Part shown: one piece after another, positions 15,158-23,240 of the stretch
How the letters are laid out: every line of letters starts with the position of its first letter
Numbering within the stretch: the first letter of the stretch is position 1
Made by a program: the position numbers and the translations under genes
NCBI GenBank assembly: GCA_947253655.1
Contig: CAMYAE010000004.1
Location: 1-64,000, forward strand
Direction of reading: 5' to 3'
Length of the DNA: 64,000 bases
DNA from: an uncultured Bacteroidales bacterium
GTDB lineage: Bacteria > Bacteroidota > Bacteroidia > Bacteroidales > UBA932
Notes under the pieces: generated by a model
What the model saw: the letters and a program-made list of their open reading frames with translations, nothing else
Database searches by the model: none
Told to the model about the DNA's origin: nothing

Positions 15158-17623
15158 ATGCAAGTACTGAAATTTGGTGGGACATCCCTGGCGGATGCGG
15201 AAAATATTCAAAAGGCTTCGGAGATCATTGCGGAAGCTGTCAACAGGGACCGTACCATTGTAGTCGCTTCGGCGATTTCCGGTTGCACTGATCTGCTTAT
15301 AAGGGCCGGTCATCTTGCAGCCGCACGAGATGAAGAATATAAGGAAATTATAGACAGTCTCCGGTCGAGACATCATAAAATCATCAAGGCTCTGCTGCCT
15401 ATAGAAAAGCACGAGGAGTCCCTTGAGACGTGCGACGGGACTTTCGATTCCTTGAAAAGCATAGCACACGGAGTATATCTGTTGGGCGAGTTGAGCGAGA
15501 CGAGTCTCGATGCTATTCAGGGGTGTGGAGAATTGATTTCCAGCAGGATACTTGCCACAAAGCTGGCATCTATCGGCATATCCACCAAATGGGTGGACTC
15601 CACCGAAATAATACGCACTCATCATGACAAGTCCAAGAATGTAGTGGACACAGAAACCACCTACGGCAACATCCGCAAGATGATTGAGGCCAATCCGATA
15701 AAAGATCTGTTCGTGGTGCCCGGATTTATTGCCGGTGATGCTCTGGGGCGTATGGTTACTCTTGGCAGGGGTGGCTCCGATTATTCGGCTTCTCTATATG
15801 CAGTCGGAAGCAAGGCAAGATCCCTCGAGACATGGAAAGATGTGCCCGGCATGATGACAGCCGATCCTAAGGTCGTGCCGTCTGCATCGCTTATCAGACA
15901 TCTTTCATACAGGGCGGCACTTGAACTTTCCCATTTCGGGGCTAAGGTGATATATCCGCCTACAATCCAACCGGTTGTGGCCGAGAGGATTCCGATATAT
16001 GTGAAATGTACTTTCGCTCCGGACGGCGAGGGTACGGTGATAGAGCAGAATCCCCCTAAGAGCAAGAATAAGATTATAGGCATATCCAATTCCGATAAGA
16101 TTGCACTTATATCATTGGAGGGGAGCGGCATGGTCGGAGTGCCGGGCTTTTCTTACCGACTGTTTCAGGTGCTTAGCGAAAACGACATCAGCATTATATT
16201 GATTACGCAGGCTTCTTCCGTGAACACGATGTGCGTGGCCGTTGCCGAGAAGGACGCGGCTAAGGCGAAAGAGGCTGCCGACAAATGTTTTGCCTATGAG
16301 ATTTCGCTCGGCAAACTCAATCCCCTGAAAGTGGAGACCGGCTTTTCCATAGTCTGTCTTGTGGCTGATGACATAATGAGCCAGAGGGGGACGACGGGTC
16401 GTATGCTTGCCGCCTTAGGCAGAATGAGCATTGGGGTGAGGGCTGTGGCTCAAGGTTCTTCCGAAAGGAATATCTCTGTAATCGTAAATTCGGATGAGGT
16501 GCGGGCCGCAATAAAGTGCATACACAAAGAGTTTTTCGAGACCTCGAATTTCATTGATATCAACCTGTTTATAGCCGGTTACGGTACTGTAGGAAAGGCC
16601 TTGACGGATATTATCGCTAAGAATAGGGCGGATATCGCCGCAAGAACGGGAAAGAGACTGCATATCGCCGGAATTTCCAATAGCAGGAAATATATTATAG
16701 ACAAGGAGGGGATTAATCCGGCGGAGGTGGAAAATAAGCTTAAGAACGGGGAGCCGGCTACAAATGAGGCGTTTTTCGAAGCTCTCGCAAAAATTTCTCT
16801 ACAGAATCCGGTCTTTGTTGACTGCACTGCAAGTTCCGATATATCGTATAAATATATAAATCTTTTTGCCAAAGGCTATTCGGTAGTCGCCAGCAACAAG
16901 ATCACTTTTGCCGCACCCTATTCCCAATACAGGGCTTTGAAGACAGCTGCTGTTGAGAATGGCGTTTCTCTGAAATATGAGACCACTGTCGGGGCGGCAC
17001 TGCCGATTATAGAGTCAATTGCGAGGAGTATCAACAGTGGCGACGAAATATTTAAGATAGAGGCAGTCCTTTCAGGGACAATGAATTACATATTCAGCAC
17101 ATATAAGGGTGGAGAAGACGGCAGGACATTTGCAGACGTTGTCCGTTATGCCCAGGAAGCCGGATATTCGGAGCCGGACCCGAGGCTCGACCTTAGCGGT
17201 AGGGACGTTTTGCGCAAGCTTCTGATTTTGTCGCGAGAGGCCGGTGTTGGTATTGATGAGGACGATGTACTCATAGAGCCTGTGCTTGGAGCTGAATTTT
17301 TCAGTGGCAAGGTGGCGGCTTTTTATGAAAAACTTGCCGCCAATGAGGAGTTTTTTGCCTCATCGTTCAAGGCGGCTTCCGAGAAAGGATTGAGACAGAG
17401 ATTTATCGCTTCCTTGGTGAAAGACCCGTCGTCTCCCAAAGGTTATACCGCTTCTATGGCATTGAAATCGGTGGGTGCCGATAACCCGCTTTACAACCTC
17501 TGCGGCACAGATAATGCAGCGATTATTACAACTGCGTTCTATCCGTCACCGCTTGTAATACAAGGTGCCGGCGCCGGAGCTTATCAGACGGCAAGCGGCG
17601 TATTGAACGACATTCTGCAATAG
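15158..17623 (+). CDS. thrA: Bifunctional aspartokinase / homoserine dehydrogenase
   Basis: This 821-residue fusion catalyses the first and third steps from aspartate to homoserine. Residues 1 to about 290 are the kinase, with the LKFGGTS start, VASAISG and TLGRGGSDYSA. Two ACT-type regulatory regions occupy about 305-460. From about 465 the dehydrogenase begins with the NAD(P)-binding FIAGYGTVGKAL. VDCTASSDIS, VASNKITFA and VLSGTMNYIFS follow. The domain order and length match E. coli ThrA, whose activity is inhibited by threonine through the ACT domains; that control is likely but not visible here. The next gene, asd, supplies the middle step. Confidence 0.96.
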   Translation: MQVLKFGGTSLADAENIQKASEIIAEAVNRDRTIVVASAISGCTDLLIRAGHLAAARDEEYKEIIDSLRSRHHKIIKALLPIEKHEESLETCDGTFDSLKSIAHGVYLLGELSETSLDAIQGCGELISSRILATKLASIGISTKWVDSTEIIRTHHDKSKNVVDTETTYGNIRKMIEANPIKDLFVVPGFIAGDALGRMVTLGRGGSDYSASLYAVGSKARSLETWKDVPGMMTADPKVVPSASLIRHLSYRAALELSHFGAKVIYPPTIQPVVAERIPIYVKCTFAPDGEGTVIEQNPPKSKNKIIGISNSDKIALISLEGSGMVGVPGFSYRLFQVLSENDISIILITQASSVNTMCVAVAEKDAAKAKEAADKCFAYEISLGKLNPLKVETGFSIVCLVADDIMSQRGTTGRMLAALGRMSIGVRAVAQGSSERNISVIVNSDEVRAAIKCIHKEFFETSNFIDINLFIAGYGTVGKALTDIIAKNRADIAARTGKRLHIAGISNSRKYIIDKEGINPAEVENKLKNGEPATNEAFFEALAKISLQNPVFVDCTASSDISYKYINLFAKGYSVVASNKITFAAPYSQYRALKTAAVENGVSLKYETTVGAALPIIESIARSINSGDEIFKIEAVLSGTMNYIFSTYKGGEDGRTFADVVRYAQEAGYSEPDPRLDLSGRDVLRKLLILSREAGVGIDEDDVLIEPVLGAEFFSGKVAAFYEKLAANEEFFASSFKAASEKGLRQRFIASLVKDPSSPKGYTASMALKSVGADNPLYNLCGTDNAAIITTAFYPSPLVIQGAGAGAYQTASGVLNDILQ

Positions 17624-17667
17624 TGCGGATGCCTGATTGATGTTAGATGTGTTAAATTAAACGAATT

Positions 17668-18675
17668 ATGAAAGTTGTAGTTGTAGGTGTCACCGGTCTG
17701 GTCGGCACGAGAATGATTGAAGTTTTGGAAGAGAGGAATTTCCCGGTATCGGAATTTATCCCTGTCGCTTCGGAAAGATCTGTCGGCAAGAAGACGGTTT
17801 TCAAAGGCAAGGAATATAATGTTGTAAGTGCGGAGGAGGCTCTTGCTGCGAAACCTGAGCTCGCAATATTTTCTGCCGGCTCTGATGTTTCACGGGACCT
17901 CGCTCCTAAATTTGCCGCCATAGGTTGCCGCGTAGTGGATAATTCTTCTTGCTGGAGAATGGATCCTACCAAGAAACTGATTATCCCTGAGATAAATCCG
18001 GATGTGCTGACATCCGATGATTATATAATAGCCAATCCTAATTGCTCTACTATTCAGATGTTGCTGCCTTTGGCTCCGCTTCACCGCAAATATAGGATTA
18101 AGAGGATTGTGGTTTCGACATATCAGTCCGTAACGGGGTCCGGCCACAAGGCAGTGGAGCAGATGAACGCCGAGCGTGCCGGCAAGAAATGGGGCGAGTA
18201 TGAGGCTTTCTACCCTTATCCGATTGATGAAAATATATTGCCGCATATAGATTTGTTTACTGAGAACGGGTACACCAAAGAAGAAATGAAAATGGTGAAC
18301 GAGACGCACAAGATTCTCCGCGACGAGTCAATAGGTGTCACTGCCACTACGGCAAGGGTGCCGGTTGTGGGCGGGCATTCCGAGTCAATCAACCTGGAAT
18401 TTGAGATGCCGTTCGAGCTCTCCGATGTTCGTGGTATATGGGAGAACGCCCCCGGAGTTGTCGTTCAGGACGATACGGCGAATAATGTCTATCCGATGCC
18501 GCTTTATGCTTTGGGCAAGGACGATGTGTTCGTGGGACGTCTGCGCCGGGATTTTTCAGTCCCTAACGGCATCAATTTCTGGTGTGTCTCAGACAATATA
18601 AGGAAAGGTGCTGCCACCAATGCTATTCAGATAGCGGAAGTGCTGATTGACAAAGGCCTGCTCCCAAGATATTGA
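17668..18675 (+). CDS. asd: Aspartate-semialdehyde dehydrogenase
   Basis: This enzyme reduces aspartyl phosphate to aspartate semialdehyde in the cytoplasm. It has 335 residues, starts with the nucleotide-binding VVVVGVTGLVGTRM, and carries the active-site cysteine in IANPNCSTIQ (Cys126). The catalytic histidine lies in ARVPVVGGHSESIN. The QSVTGSGHKAVEQM segment is typical of the bacterial family. It lies 44 bp downstream of thrA and 21 bp upstream of the aminopeptidase gene. No promoter-like element is seen in the 44-bp gap, so it is probably part of the metX-thrA-asd transcript. Confidence 0.96.
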   Translation: MKVVVVGVTGLVGTRMIEVLEERNFPVSEFIPVASERSVGKKTVFKGKEYNVVSAEEALAAKPELAIFSAGSDVSRDLAPKFAAIGCRVVDNSSCWRMDPTKKLIIPEINPDVLTSDDYIIANPNCSTIQMLLPLAPLHRKYRIKRIVVSTYQSVTGSGHKAVEQMNAERAGKKWGEYEAFYPYPIDENILPHIDLFTENGYTKEEMKMVNETHKILRDESIGVTATTARVPVVGGHSESINLEFEMPFELSDVRGIWENAPGVVVQDDTANNVYPMPLYALGKDDVFVGRLRRDFSVPNGINFWCVSDNIRKGAATNAIQIAEVLIDKGLLPRY

Positions 18676-18696
18676 TAATAATAAAATTCAAGATAT

Positions 18697-20124
18697 ATGT
18701 TTTCAAAAGAGGTATATATAAGACGCCGCAGCGTCCTTATGGACAAAATGGCAGAGACGGCGCCGGAGGGGAAAAGGGGCATAGCCCTGTTTATAGGCAA
18801 TGTAGAGGCTCCTGCCCAATATAAGGATAATTGCTATAAATTCCGTCAGGACAGTTCTTGGCTATATTATTTCGGAATAGACAAGCCTGAATATGCTGCA
18901 ATCCTCGACTTGGACAGCCGCAAGGAGACAATTTACGCTGATGACGTGGAGATTGGGGATATTATATGGATGGGACCTCAGCCATTAGTGCAGTCCATAG
19001 CTGCAAGTGTGGGCATCGGGGCTTCCGCCCCTTATTCAAGGCTTGATGAAGATGTCAGAAAAGCCATGTCGCAGGGACGCAAAATCCACTTCCTTTCTCC
19101 GTCGAGATATTATAATACGATGAAGCTTTCTTCATTGACCGGAATAGGTTATGAGGATTTGAGCAAGTCAGAGCCCGTCGGGAAGGCGTCATTGGCTTTG
19201 ACAAGAGCCGTGGTGTCGATGAGGCTGGTGAAAGAGGGATGTGAGATTGAGGCCATTGACAATGCCTGTGCATTGGGATATAAAATGCACACGGTCGCAA
19301 GGGAGAATATCGCTCCCGGTGTGATTGAGCAGGACATTGTCGGCAAAATGGAGGGTGTGACCCTAAGCGAGGGCTGGGGCGTGTCGTTCCCTACCATACT
19401 GACCCAGCGGGGAGAGACTTTGCATAATCATTTGCATGACAAGATTATAGAGCCTGGGAAACTTATGGTTATAGATGCCGGTGCGGAAAGCAACATGCAC
19501 TATGCCTCCGATTTCACAAGGACATATCCGACTTCCGGGAGGTTCACCTCAAAACAAAAAGAGATTTACAGCATTGTCTGCGATTGCAATGAATTTGCTT
19601 TCAGTCTTACAAAGCCGGGTATAACATACAGGGAAGTACATCTCGCTGTCGCCCGACTGATGCTGGACCGTCTGAAATCTATCGGGCTGTTGCACGGTGA
19701 TGTGGACGCTATGGTGTCTGAGGGAGTGGCAGGAATGTTCATGCCTCACGGTCTCGGACACAATATGGGGCTGGATGTGCATGATATGGAAGATTTAGGT
19801 GAGGATATAGTCGGCTATGACGATGATCAGCAGCGTTCTGCACAGCTCGGGCTCGGCAGCCTCAGAATGGCTCGCAAACTCGTGCCCGGCAATGTGATTA
19901 CGGATGAGCCTGGAATATATTTCATTCCTGCACTTATAGAAAAATGGAAGGCAGAAAGAATCTGCAAGGACTTCATAGATTTTGCTAAATTGGAGTCATA
20001 TTACGATTTCGGCGGTATTCGTCTCGAAGACGATATTTTAGTCACGGCAGACGGAGCAAGAAGACTCGGTCCGGAGCGGCTTCCGATTTTTCCTGATGAA
20101 ATAGAAACATTAATGTCGAAATAG
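18697..20124 (+). CDS. Aminopeptidase P family protein (M24B)
   Basis: This 475-residue Xaa-Pro aminopeptidase removes an N-terminal residue when proline is second. The N-terminal creatinase-like domain occupies residues 1 to about 175, and the pita-bread metalloprotease domain follows. All five di-metal ligands are present: Asp260 (VIDAGAE), Asp272 (SDFTRT), His355 (MPHGLGH), Glu404 (TDEPGIY) and Glu444 (GIRLEDD). There is no signal peptide, so it is cytoplasmic. It starts 21 bp after asd. Confidence 0.93.
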   Translation: MFSKEVYIRRRSVLMDKMAETAPEGKRGIALFIGNVEAPAQYKDNCYKFRQDSSWLYYFGIDKPEYAAILDLDSRKETIYADDVEIGDIIWMGPQPLVQSIAASVGIGASAPYSRLDEDVRKAMSQGRKIHFLSPSRYYNTMKLSSLTGIGYEDLSKSEPVGKASLALTRAVVSMRLVKEGCEIEAIDNACALGYKMHTVARENIAPGVIEQDIVGKMEGVTLSEGWGVSFPTILTQRGETLHNHLHDKIIEPGKLMVIDAGAESNMHYASDFTRTYPTSGRFTSKQKEIYSIVCDCNEFAFSLTKPGITYREVHLAVARLMLDRLKSIGLLHGDVDAMVSEGVAGMFMPHGLGHNMGLDVHDMEDLGEDIVGYDDDQQRSAQLGLGSLRMARKLVPGNVITDEPGIYFIPALIEKWKAERICKDFIDFAKLESYYDFGGIRLEDDILVTADGARRLGPERLPIFPDEIETLMSK

Positions 20125-20142
20125 GTGGACGCTAATATCACA

Positions 20143-20619
20143 ATGGAGGTATTCGCCGTGCTTCTCGGTGTCTTAGGTATTATCGGAAGCGTGGTGCCGG
20201 CTCTTCCGGGACCGCCGTTAAGTTGGATTGGGCTGTTGTTCATGTATATATGGGGCGGCACCAATGGGGCCGGAGATCCGATGAGCTCAAAATTCCTGCT
20301 GGTATGGTTGGGCGTCACGATTTTGGTAACTGTGCTTGACTATGTTGTGCCGGCGTGGTTTACAAAGGCTACCGGTGGGAGCAAATATGCCGGCTGGGGA
20401 GCCATTATCGGCCTTTTTGTCGGTATGCTCATTCCGCCTGTCGGCATTATTCTTGGGGCTGTTCTTGGAGCTTTCTTAGCTGAATTGCTGATTGCCGGCA
20501 AGGGTGCGGTAGCCTCAATCAAGTCTGCTGCGGGAGCTTTTGTCGGCTTCTTGTTCGGTACCGGCATTAAGTTGATAGCCTCCGGCCTGATGATGTATTA
20601 TATTATTGTCTATATATAA
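20143..20619 (+). CDS. DUF456 membrane protein
   Basis: This small, very hydrophobic protein of about 158 residues is of the DUF456 family, recognised by the VVPALPGPPLSWIGLL segment near the N terminus and glycine-rich helices such as GWGAIIGLFVGMLIPPVG. It has four or five membrane helices. Its function is unknown. The frame is open from a GTG at 20125 directly after the aminopeptidase stop; I prefer the ATG at 20143, because homologs begin close to the first helix. It is the last gene before the heparan sulfate locus. Confidence 0.8.
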   Translation: MEVFAVLLGVLGIIGSVVPALPGPPLSWIGLLFMYIWGGTNGAGDPMSSKFLLVWLGVTILVTVLDYVVPAWFTKATGGSKYAGWGAIIGLFVGMLIPPVGIILGAVLGAFLAELLIAGKGAVASIKSAAGAFVGFLFGTGIKLIASGLMMYYIIVYI

Positions 20620-20711
20620 TCGGCATTTGCCTATTGTAACTTTGCGGCGGTTTCTTTTGTTCCCCCGCGATACATTCATTGTCGCTCCAAGTCCGGAGTC
20701 TCACTTGTCAT

Positions 20712-20740
20712 GCAGAGGCCGTAAGGCCGTAGGCATCTGC
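20712..20740. repeat. Imperfect hairpin downstream of DUF456
   Basis: GCAGAGGCC (20712-20720) can pair with GGCATCTGC (20732-20740) with one mismatch, around an 11-nt loop. It may form a 3' hairpin of the preceding transcript, though no T-run follows immediately. Confidence 0.4.
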
Positions 20741-20769
20741 CCGAACGGCTGCCACAAGCGGCGGTTTTG

Positions 20770-20843
20770 TACGAAATCAAAAGTCTTTGGACAAAATCTA
20801 AATCGTTTTGTATGATGATGAGAAATTATTGGATAATTTGAAA
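20770..20843 (+). promoter_or_regulatory. Predicted operator of the first HS operon (HTCS site A)
   Basis: Two direct repeats of ACRAAATCWAAA begin at 20771 and 20791, 20 bp apart. They are followed by the block ATTATTGGATAATTTGAAA at 20825-20843. The same block, with one difference, lies before the second SusC gene at the identical distance (41 bp) from the -7 element, and one copy of the upstream repeat adjoins it there. The likely binder is the hybrid two-component regulator encoded at 49015-53028 (inference). Confidence 0.65.
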
Positions 20844-20865
20844 TTTCACCTTCGGATTATTTCAA

Positions 20866-20873
20866 TAAATTTG
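20866..20873 (+). promoter_or_regulatory. Predicted -7 element of the first HS operon
   Basis: TAAATTTG matches TAnnTTTG. There is no proper -33 at 19-21 bp; the nearest TTTG is 25 bp upstream, inside the shared block. A weak -33 suits a promoter that needs an activator. The leader before the ATG at 20895 would be about 15 nt. Confidence 0.6.
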
Positions 20874-20894
20874 CATTATTAACATTATGATATT

Positions 20895-23228
20895 ATGAAA
20901 CTGATAACCGGTGCGACAATTTCAATTGTTATGGTGCTTTCGGTAAGTACATGCTGTACTTCCAAAGGGCTAAGTACAAATAATCAAGAACAGAATAAGT
21001 CGGCAACGACACTCACTCTGCCGGATCCTCCTGCAGTGCATCCGCGACTGTATATCCGCGAAAACGAAATACCGGCACTGAAAGAGAAGATGCAGACCCA
21101 TGAGGGGCGGAAGGTTATAGCTGCGATTGAAAAAGCCGGGATTGACCGTACTCCTGCCGAAGAGGCAGCGGAAACCGACAGGGGATTCCGCTATTATGCA
21201 AAAATGCGCGGTGTGACGTCAAGAGCACAGCTCAACGCCCTGAATTATCTTGTCTTCAGAGACAAGACCGAGGGCAGGACGGCAATAACGGAGATATTAG
21301 ACACCTTGAAGAGAACCAATTTCCCTACAAAGAACGATCTTTCGCGTGCAAGCGGCTCTATGCTCATGGTCGGGGCTATTGTCTACGATTGGTGCTATGA
21401 CATTATGAAGCCTGAAGAAAGGCAGGCCTATATAAAAGAATTCGTGAGAATTGCCGGCACTATGGAATGCGGATATCCTCCGAAAAGGAATGAGCCTCTG
21501 GCAGGTCACAGCTCCGAGTGGATGATTCTCAGGGACATGCTCTCTGCCGGTATAGCCATATATGACGAATATCCTGATATGTACAACTATGTCAGGCAGA
21601 TGTTGGTAGAGGATTATATCCCTGCCCGAAATTTTATATACAAAGGGGGAAATTATCATCAGGGGACAAGTTATGTGAATGTAAGGTTTAGCAATGACTT
21701 GTTCTCATTGTGGATATTGGACAAAATCGGGGCGAAGCATGTCTATGATCCGTCCCAGCAATATGTCCTCTATGACTTTATATATCGCCGTCGTCCGGAC
21801 GGAATGGTGCTGCCGGCAGGCGACGTCAATCACGTGAGGATACCTTGGGTTTCCTACGCCCTTCCTGCCATGCTTGCATCGAGTTATTACAAAGATCCCT
21901 ATCTTGCATACGAGTTTGAGAAAAAGCAGAGTATTGAGCCTCACTGTTTGATATTCAACTTGTTGTGGAGAGATATAAATCTAAAGGGACTGCCTCCTGA
22001 TGATTTGCCTCTTACCCGTTATAGCGGCACGCCTTTCGGCTGGATGCTGGCTCGTACCGGTTGGGGAGAAAACAGTGTCATAGCCGAAATGAAAGTCAAT
22101 GAGAATTTCGTCGGCAACCACCAGCACCTTGACGGCGGCTCTTTCCAGATTTACTATAAAGGGCCTTTGGCTATAGATTCCGGTCTTTATCAAGGAACCG
22201 ACGGCGGCTACAATTCAGCAAACAATAAGAACTACACCAAGAGGACAATAGCACACAATTCCCTGCTTATATATGATCCGGCAGAGGTGTTTGAATGTTA
22301 TAATTACGGTGGGGCTGACAAGACGCAGACTGCCGCAAATGACGGAGGCCAGAGAATGCCCGGAAAAGGTTGGGACACCTGCCGCTCATTTGACGATTTG
22401 CTTGGCGAAGAATATACTGTGGGCAGGACTTTGGCCAACTGCTTCGGCCCGAACCGCAACAAACCAGACTTTACATATCTTAAAGGCGATATAACGGCCG
22501 CATATTCCGCAAAGGTAAAGGATGTAAGGCGTTCTTTCGTATTCCTTAATCTTAAATCCGACATTGTGCCGGCCGCGTTGATCGTTTTTGACCATATCGT
22601 GGCTGCAGACCCGTCCTACAAGAAATACTGGCTTATGCACTCCATTGAGGAGCCGGAAATATCCGGCAATACATTCACGGTCAAGAGGACTTTGAACGGG
22701 GATTCCGGTATGTTGAAATGCGATATGCTTATGCCGGAGGGAGCCAATATAGATAAGGTAGGCGGTGAAGGAAAAGAGTTCTGGGTGTTCGGTAAGAATT
22801 ATCACACAGCCCCGACTGCTAGAAGACCTGATGTGGCTAAGGAGTATGGACAGTGGAGGATAGAACAGACCCCGTCGGTGGCCAAGGCCGAGGACTGTTT
22901 CCTCAATGTCATTCAGGTTGCCGACAATAATGTCAAGAACTTGGAGAAAGTGTCAAAAATAGACGAGGGAAATGTTGCAGGTGCATATATAGCCGACAGG
23001 GCTGTTGTGTTCAATAAGACAGGGAAAGAGTTTTCCGACAGCTTCTCATTTACGGTAAATGCCGAGCATAGCGGTGTTAAGATGTTGCTGGCCGATCTTG
23101 AGCCGGGCAGCTGGGTGGCATACAAGAATGGCACGAAGTACAAATCCTTTAGAGTCAAGGCCGATGAAAAGTGTGCTTACCTTACGCTTGATTCTGGAGA
23201 ATATAAATTGGAGAAACTTGCTAAATAG
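20895..23228 (+). CDS. hepB: Heparinase II (PL21 heparin/heparan sulfate lyase)
   Basis: This 777-residue lyase matches Pedobacter heparinus heparinase II over its whole length: HPRLYIRE at the start, GAIVYDWCYD in the alpha-toroid, GHSSEWMILRD, NYHQGTSYVNVRF, NHQHLDGGSFQIYYKGPLAID and TIAHNSLLIYDP. His205, Glu208, Tyr260 and His409 fall where the Pedobacter enzyme has its catalytic His202, Glu205, Tyr257 and His406 (numbering from memory). That enzyme cleaves both heparin and heparan sulfate by beta-elimination. The signal sequence ends in STCC at residues 18-21. A lipoprotein cysteine is possible but the lipobox is poor, and no acidic surface-export tag follows, so periplasmic location is likely. 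It is the first gene of the + operon, 12 bp before the next lyase. Confidence 0.92.
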   Translation: MKLITGATISIVMVLSVSTCCTSKGLSTNNQEQNKSATTLTLPDPPAVHPRLYIRENEIPALKEKMQTHEGRKVIAAIEKAGIDRTPAEEAAETDRGFRYYAKMRGVTSRAQLNALNYLVFRDKTEGRTAITEILDTLKRTNFPTKNDLSRASGSMLMVGAIVYDWCYDIMKPEERQAYIKEFVRIAGTMECGYPPKRNEPLAGHSSEWMILRDMLSAGIAIYDEYPDMYNYVRQMLVEDYIPARNFIYKGGNYHQGTSYVNVRFSNDLFSLWILDKIGAKHVYDPSQQYVLYDFIYRRRPDGMVLPAGDVNHVRIPWVSYALPAMLASSYYKDPYLAYEFEKKQSIEPHCLIFNLLWRDINLKGLPPDDLPLTRYSGTPFGWMLARTGWGENSVIAEMKVNENFVGNHQHLDGGSFQIYYKGPLAIDSGLYQGTDGGYNSANNKNYTKRTIAHNSLLIYDPAEVFECYNYGGADKTQTAANDGGQRMPGKGWDTCRSFDDLLGEEYTVGRTLANCFGPNRNKPDFTYLKGDITAAYSAKVKDVRRSFVFLNLKSDIVPAALIVFDHIVAADPSYKKYWLMHSIEEPEISGNTFTVKRTLNGDSGMLKCDMLMPEGANIDKVGGEGKEFWVFGKNYHTAPTARRPDVAKEYGQWRIEQTPSVAKAEDCFLNVIQVADNNVKNLEKVSKIDEGNVAGAYIADRAVVFNKTGKEFSDSFSFTVNAEHSGVKMLLADLEPGSWVAYKNGTKYKSFRVKADEKCAYLTLDSGEYKLEKLAK

Positions 23229-23240
23229 TTAATAATAAAT

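Larger units (their letters stand above)
20620..20894. other. 275-bp intergenic region before the heparan sulfate locus
   Basis: The region holds an isolated TAACTTTG at 20637-20644 without a -33, an imperfect hairpin at 20712-20740, a second GC-rich hairpin-like stretch at about 20748-20763 running into GGTTTT (a possible terminator of the preceding operon), and then the regulatory region listed separately. One frame is open for 69 codons across it (20606-20815), but nothing supports it as a gene. Confidence 0.6.

Noticed and set aside
20606..20815. 69-codon open frame after the DUF456 gene
   Set aside because: It overlaps the DUF456 end, its composition is unlike its neighbours, it shows no motif, and it runs into the regulatory region.
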